Shown here: piece by piece, positions 62,585 to 64,000 of the stretch
Position numbering within the stretch: the stretch's first letter is position 1
Layout: each line of letters opens with the position of its first letter
Source of the DNA: Anabaena sp. UHCC 0187
Lineage (GTDB): Bacteria > Cyanobacteriota > Cyanobacteriia > Cyanobacteriales > Nostocaceae
Direction: 5' to 3'
NCBI RefSeq assembly: GCF_009712035.1
Contig: NZ_VILB01000003.1
Span: forward strand, 1-64,000
Length of the DNA: 64,000 nt
Program-made: the position numbers and the translations under genes
Notes under the pieces: model-generated
Database searches by the model: none
Seen by the model: the letters and a program-made list of their open reading frames with translations, nothing else
Told to the model about the DNA's origin: nothing

Positions 62585-62692
62585 ATTTAAAATTAAAAGC
62601 AGAAAATTAAAAGTCAATAAATTCCAAAATTTTTAAATTCAAAATTAAGCAGATTTTTCTTCTACTCCCTTTCCAGTCTTTCTTCTTTCTTA

Positions 62693-62757
62693 TTCTGACT
62701 CCTGACTCCTAACTGGTCACTGAGCGAAGCCGAAGTGCTAACTCCTGACTCCTAAAC
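62693..62757. repeat. CTGACTC/CCTAACT heptamer repeats
   Basis: Tandem CTGACTC and CTAACTC heptamers surround the motif GGTCACTGAGCGAAGCCGAAGTGC, a dispersed element also hinted at near 49658-49685. Confidence 0.75.
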
Positions 62758-63548
62758 TACTTATCTTCCTGCATACTTCTCACAATTTTTGTGACAATTT
62801 TCCTAGGAATAAATCTGACACATTTGGACATGAGTTTATTCATAAAACCAGGAATAACAATTGTTTTTCCCTGCATTAGAGCATCATAACCAATTTGGGC
62901 TACAGTTTCCGCATCCATCATCTTTTTACCCTTCAGCAGTTTAGAATCTGCCATTCCGGTTCTTTCATGAAATGCGGATGTAGTAGAACCTGGACAAAGA
63001 ACAGTTACGGTTACACCTGTACCTTCTAATTCATTAGCAATCGCTTCTGAAAAAGATAAAATATAGGCTTTAGTCGCAAAATAAACTGCCATTAAAGGAC
63101 CTGGTTGAAATGCAGCCGCAGAGGAAACATTTAAGATTTTACCATGACCTTGTTTAACCATTTCTCTGAGAAATAACTTGGTTAAATGAGTCAAACAAAC
63201 TAAATTTACCTGCAACATTTCCAATTCAGTATTGAGGTTAGTTTCATTAAACAAACCATAAGTACCAAAACCTGCATTATTTACTAAAATATCAACTTTT
63301 ATGCCTGCTTGTTGTAACTCTGTAAAAATTTCTTCTGGAGATGTGGATATAGATAAATCTTTAACAATAGGCTTGACAAAAATTCCAAACTCTTCTTCAA
63401 GTTCAACAGCTATTATTTTAAGTCTTTCTCCCATCCTATCTACCAAGACAAGATTATAATTTTCATGAGCAAAAATCCGGGCGAACTCATAACCAATACC
63501 ACTAGCTGAACCCGTAATTAAAACAGTTTCTCGACATTTTACGTTCAT
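62757..63548 (-). CDS. Short-chain dehydrogenase/reductase, 263 aa
   Basis: This classical SDR has the cofactor motif TGSASGIGYEFA at the N-terminus, NNAGFG near residue 82, catalytic Ser in NVSSAAAF and YFATK with Tyr and Lys near residue 150. The YqjQ/DltE-like C-terminal region (VTVLCPGSTTSAFHERTG) is present. The frame opens 12 codons upstream at a GTG, but the Met at 63548 is the natural start. It is separated from the upstream thioester-reductase-type gene by a hairpin. Fatty-acyl or polyketide ketoreduction is plausible from context. It lacks the RGSGR motif of HetN. Confidence 0.9.
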   Translation of the reverse strand: MNVKCRETVLITGSASGIGYEFARIFAHENYNLVLVDRMGERLKIIAVELEEEFGIFVKPIVKDLSISTSPEEIFTELQQAGIKVDILVNNAGFGTYGLFNETNLNTELEMLQVNLVCLTHLTKLFLREMVKQGHGKILNVSSAAAFQPGPLMAVYFATKAYILSFSEAIANELEGTGVTVTVLCPGSTTSAFHERTGMADSKLLKGKKMMDAETVAQIGYDALMQGKTIVIPGFMNKLMSKCVRFIPRKIVTKIVRSMQEDK

Positions 63549-63579
63549 TTTAAAAAAGTGAGTTTGTATTAATAAAATA

Positions 63580-63598
63580 GGCACGGATAAACCGTGCC
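63580..63598 (-). terminator. Hairpin between two minus-strand genes
   Basis: A perfect 7-bp stem (GGCACGG / CCGTGCC) with a 5-base loop is followed on the minus strand by TATTTTATT. It may end or attenuate transcription from the upstream gene. Confidence 0.6.
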
Positions 63599-63605
63599 AA
63601 CACCA

Positions 63606-63998
63606 TTAAGCAAGACTTAAGAACCCAGTTTGCACTAAATAAGATGTGTAAGTCATCAACAATTGAGAATCAATAGGAGGACAAACAATAGAACTGCCTT
63701 TGAGTGCTTCTAGAGTTTCTTCACAACTAATAATTGGTCTTCTCGCTTGTAAATACAAATCAGGAATAGTGATTTGTTCATCTGACCAACGTTCTAGTAA
63801 AAATGGCCGCAAAGTATATAAAGGATTGTCTTGAGATGTGACATTATTAATTAATTCTGCTTGCCATTCTTCGTAGGGAATCATCTTCAGTGAGAATCCG
63901 AAAGAACGTACCCAATCAACTAAAGATTTTAAGGAAGCAGGTTGAGGATGTTGTAAATGGAAAGCCTTACCTACAGATGTTTCTTGTCGAGAAAGATA
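63606..63998 (-). CDS. 3' end of a probable thioester-reductase/adenylation multidomain protein (partial)
   Basis: The frame is open to the window edge, giving the last 130 residues of a larger protein. The segment [19 protein letters not shown], then [15 protein letters not shown], is the usual C-terminal part of Lys2-type thioester reductase (extended SDR) domains. These domains release acyl chains from carrier proteins at the end of PKS/NRPS or heterocyst-glycolipid assembly. The SDR gene follows immediately downstream, as would suit such a cluster. Which pathway it serves needs the sequence beyond base 64000. Confidence 0.75.
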   Translation of the reverse strand, partial: YLSRQETSVGKAFHLQHPQPASLKSLVDWVRSFGFSLKMIPYEEWQAELINNVTSQDNPLYTLRPFLLERWSDEQITIPDLYLQARRPIISCEETLEALKGSSIVCPPIDSQLLMTYTSYLVQTGFLSLA

Positions 63999-64000
63999 AA

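Noticed and set aside
62757-63548. HetN heterocyst-pattern protein
   Set aside because: The SDR lacks the RGSGR pentapeptide, and the cofactor region differs from what I remember of HetN.

Overview
The window looks like chromosome of a filamentous, probably heterocyst-forming cyanobacterium (Nostocales: Anabaena/Dolichospermum/Nostoc type). The reasons are chlorophyll and carotenoid genes (zeta-carotene desaturase, chlorophyll synthase, geranylgeranyl reductase, CrtR-type hydroxylase), several cyanobacteria-only families, many HIP1 octamers (GCGATCGC), and gaps filled with the heptamer, minisatellite and hairpin repeats typical of that order. The genus is inference. No rRNA, tRNA or CRISPR array was recognised.

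Layout. 0.1-2.1 kb: a compact set of five small unrecognised genes, possibly the edge of an integrated element. 2.3-5.8 kb: a conserved cyanobacterial protein, then a TnpB-only IS605-type element with a small ribbon-helix-helix ORF. 6-16.6 kb: pigment and housekeeping genes (zds, SRPBCC protein, aldo/keto reductase, PucC-like MFS protein, inositol monophosphatase family, zinc dehydrogenase, chlG, ArsA-like ATPase, DUF2862, Uma2). 16.7-38.1 kb: a large surface-polysaccharide locus, all on the + strand except one Rpn-type gene. It starts with an ABC-2 exporter pair, then a methyltransferase-GT2-GT4 fusion, sugar-nucleotide enzymes, a WecD/WecE-like pair that would make Fuc4NAc, several glycosyltransferases, and rmlC-rmlD-rmlA. 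38.2-41.3 kb: pyruvate kinase and crtR. 41.4-45.7 kb: an accessory patch with an orphan antitoxin, two unknown proteins, a HicB-like protein and an AbiEi/AbiEii pair. It is partly bracketed by an 80-bp duplication of the 3' end of a neighbouring gene. 45.8-53.1 kb: housekeeping (aroH, sppA, GT4, MlaE permease, DUF3119, DUF3086, plsY). 53.2-60.5 kb: a type I restriction-modification operon with two PIN toxin modules inside it and an hsdM lacking its N-terminal third. 60.7-64 kb: chlP, a YidD protein with an odd cysteine tail, an SDR, and the end of a probable thioester-reductase protein.

How the genes work together. Zds, ChlG, ChlP and CrtR give pigment steps: ChlP makes the phytyl tail that ChlG attaches to chlorophyllide, Zds acts before lycopene, and CrtR hydroxylates beta-carotene. 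The exporter pair should move a lipid-linked glycan built by the downstream transferases. RmlA and RmlB feed both the dTDP-rhamnose branch (RmlC/D) and the amino-sugar branch (WecE/WecD); rmlB is not in the window. The core of the glycan locus is visibly AT-rich and almost free of HIP1 sites, consistent with acquisition or rapid turnover. The strongest leads are: the duplication-flanked defence/toxin patch, the broken hsdM in an operon carrying two PIN toxins, the in-frame palindrome inside zds, the left-edge gene cassette, the YidD-pentapeptide fusion, and the ECA-like amino-sugar module.
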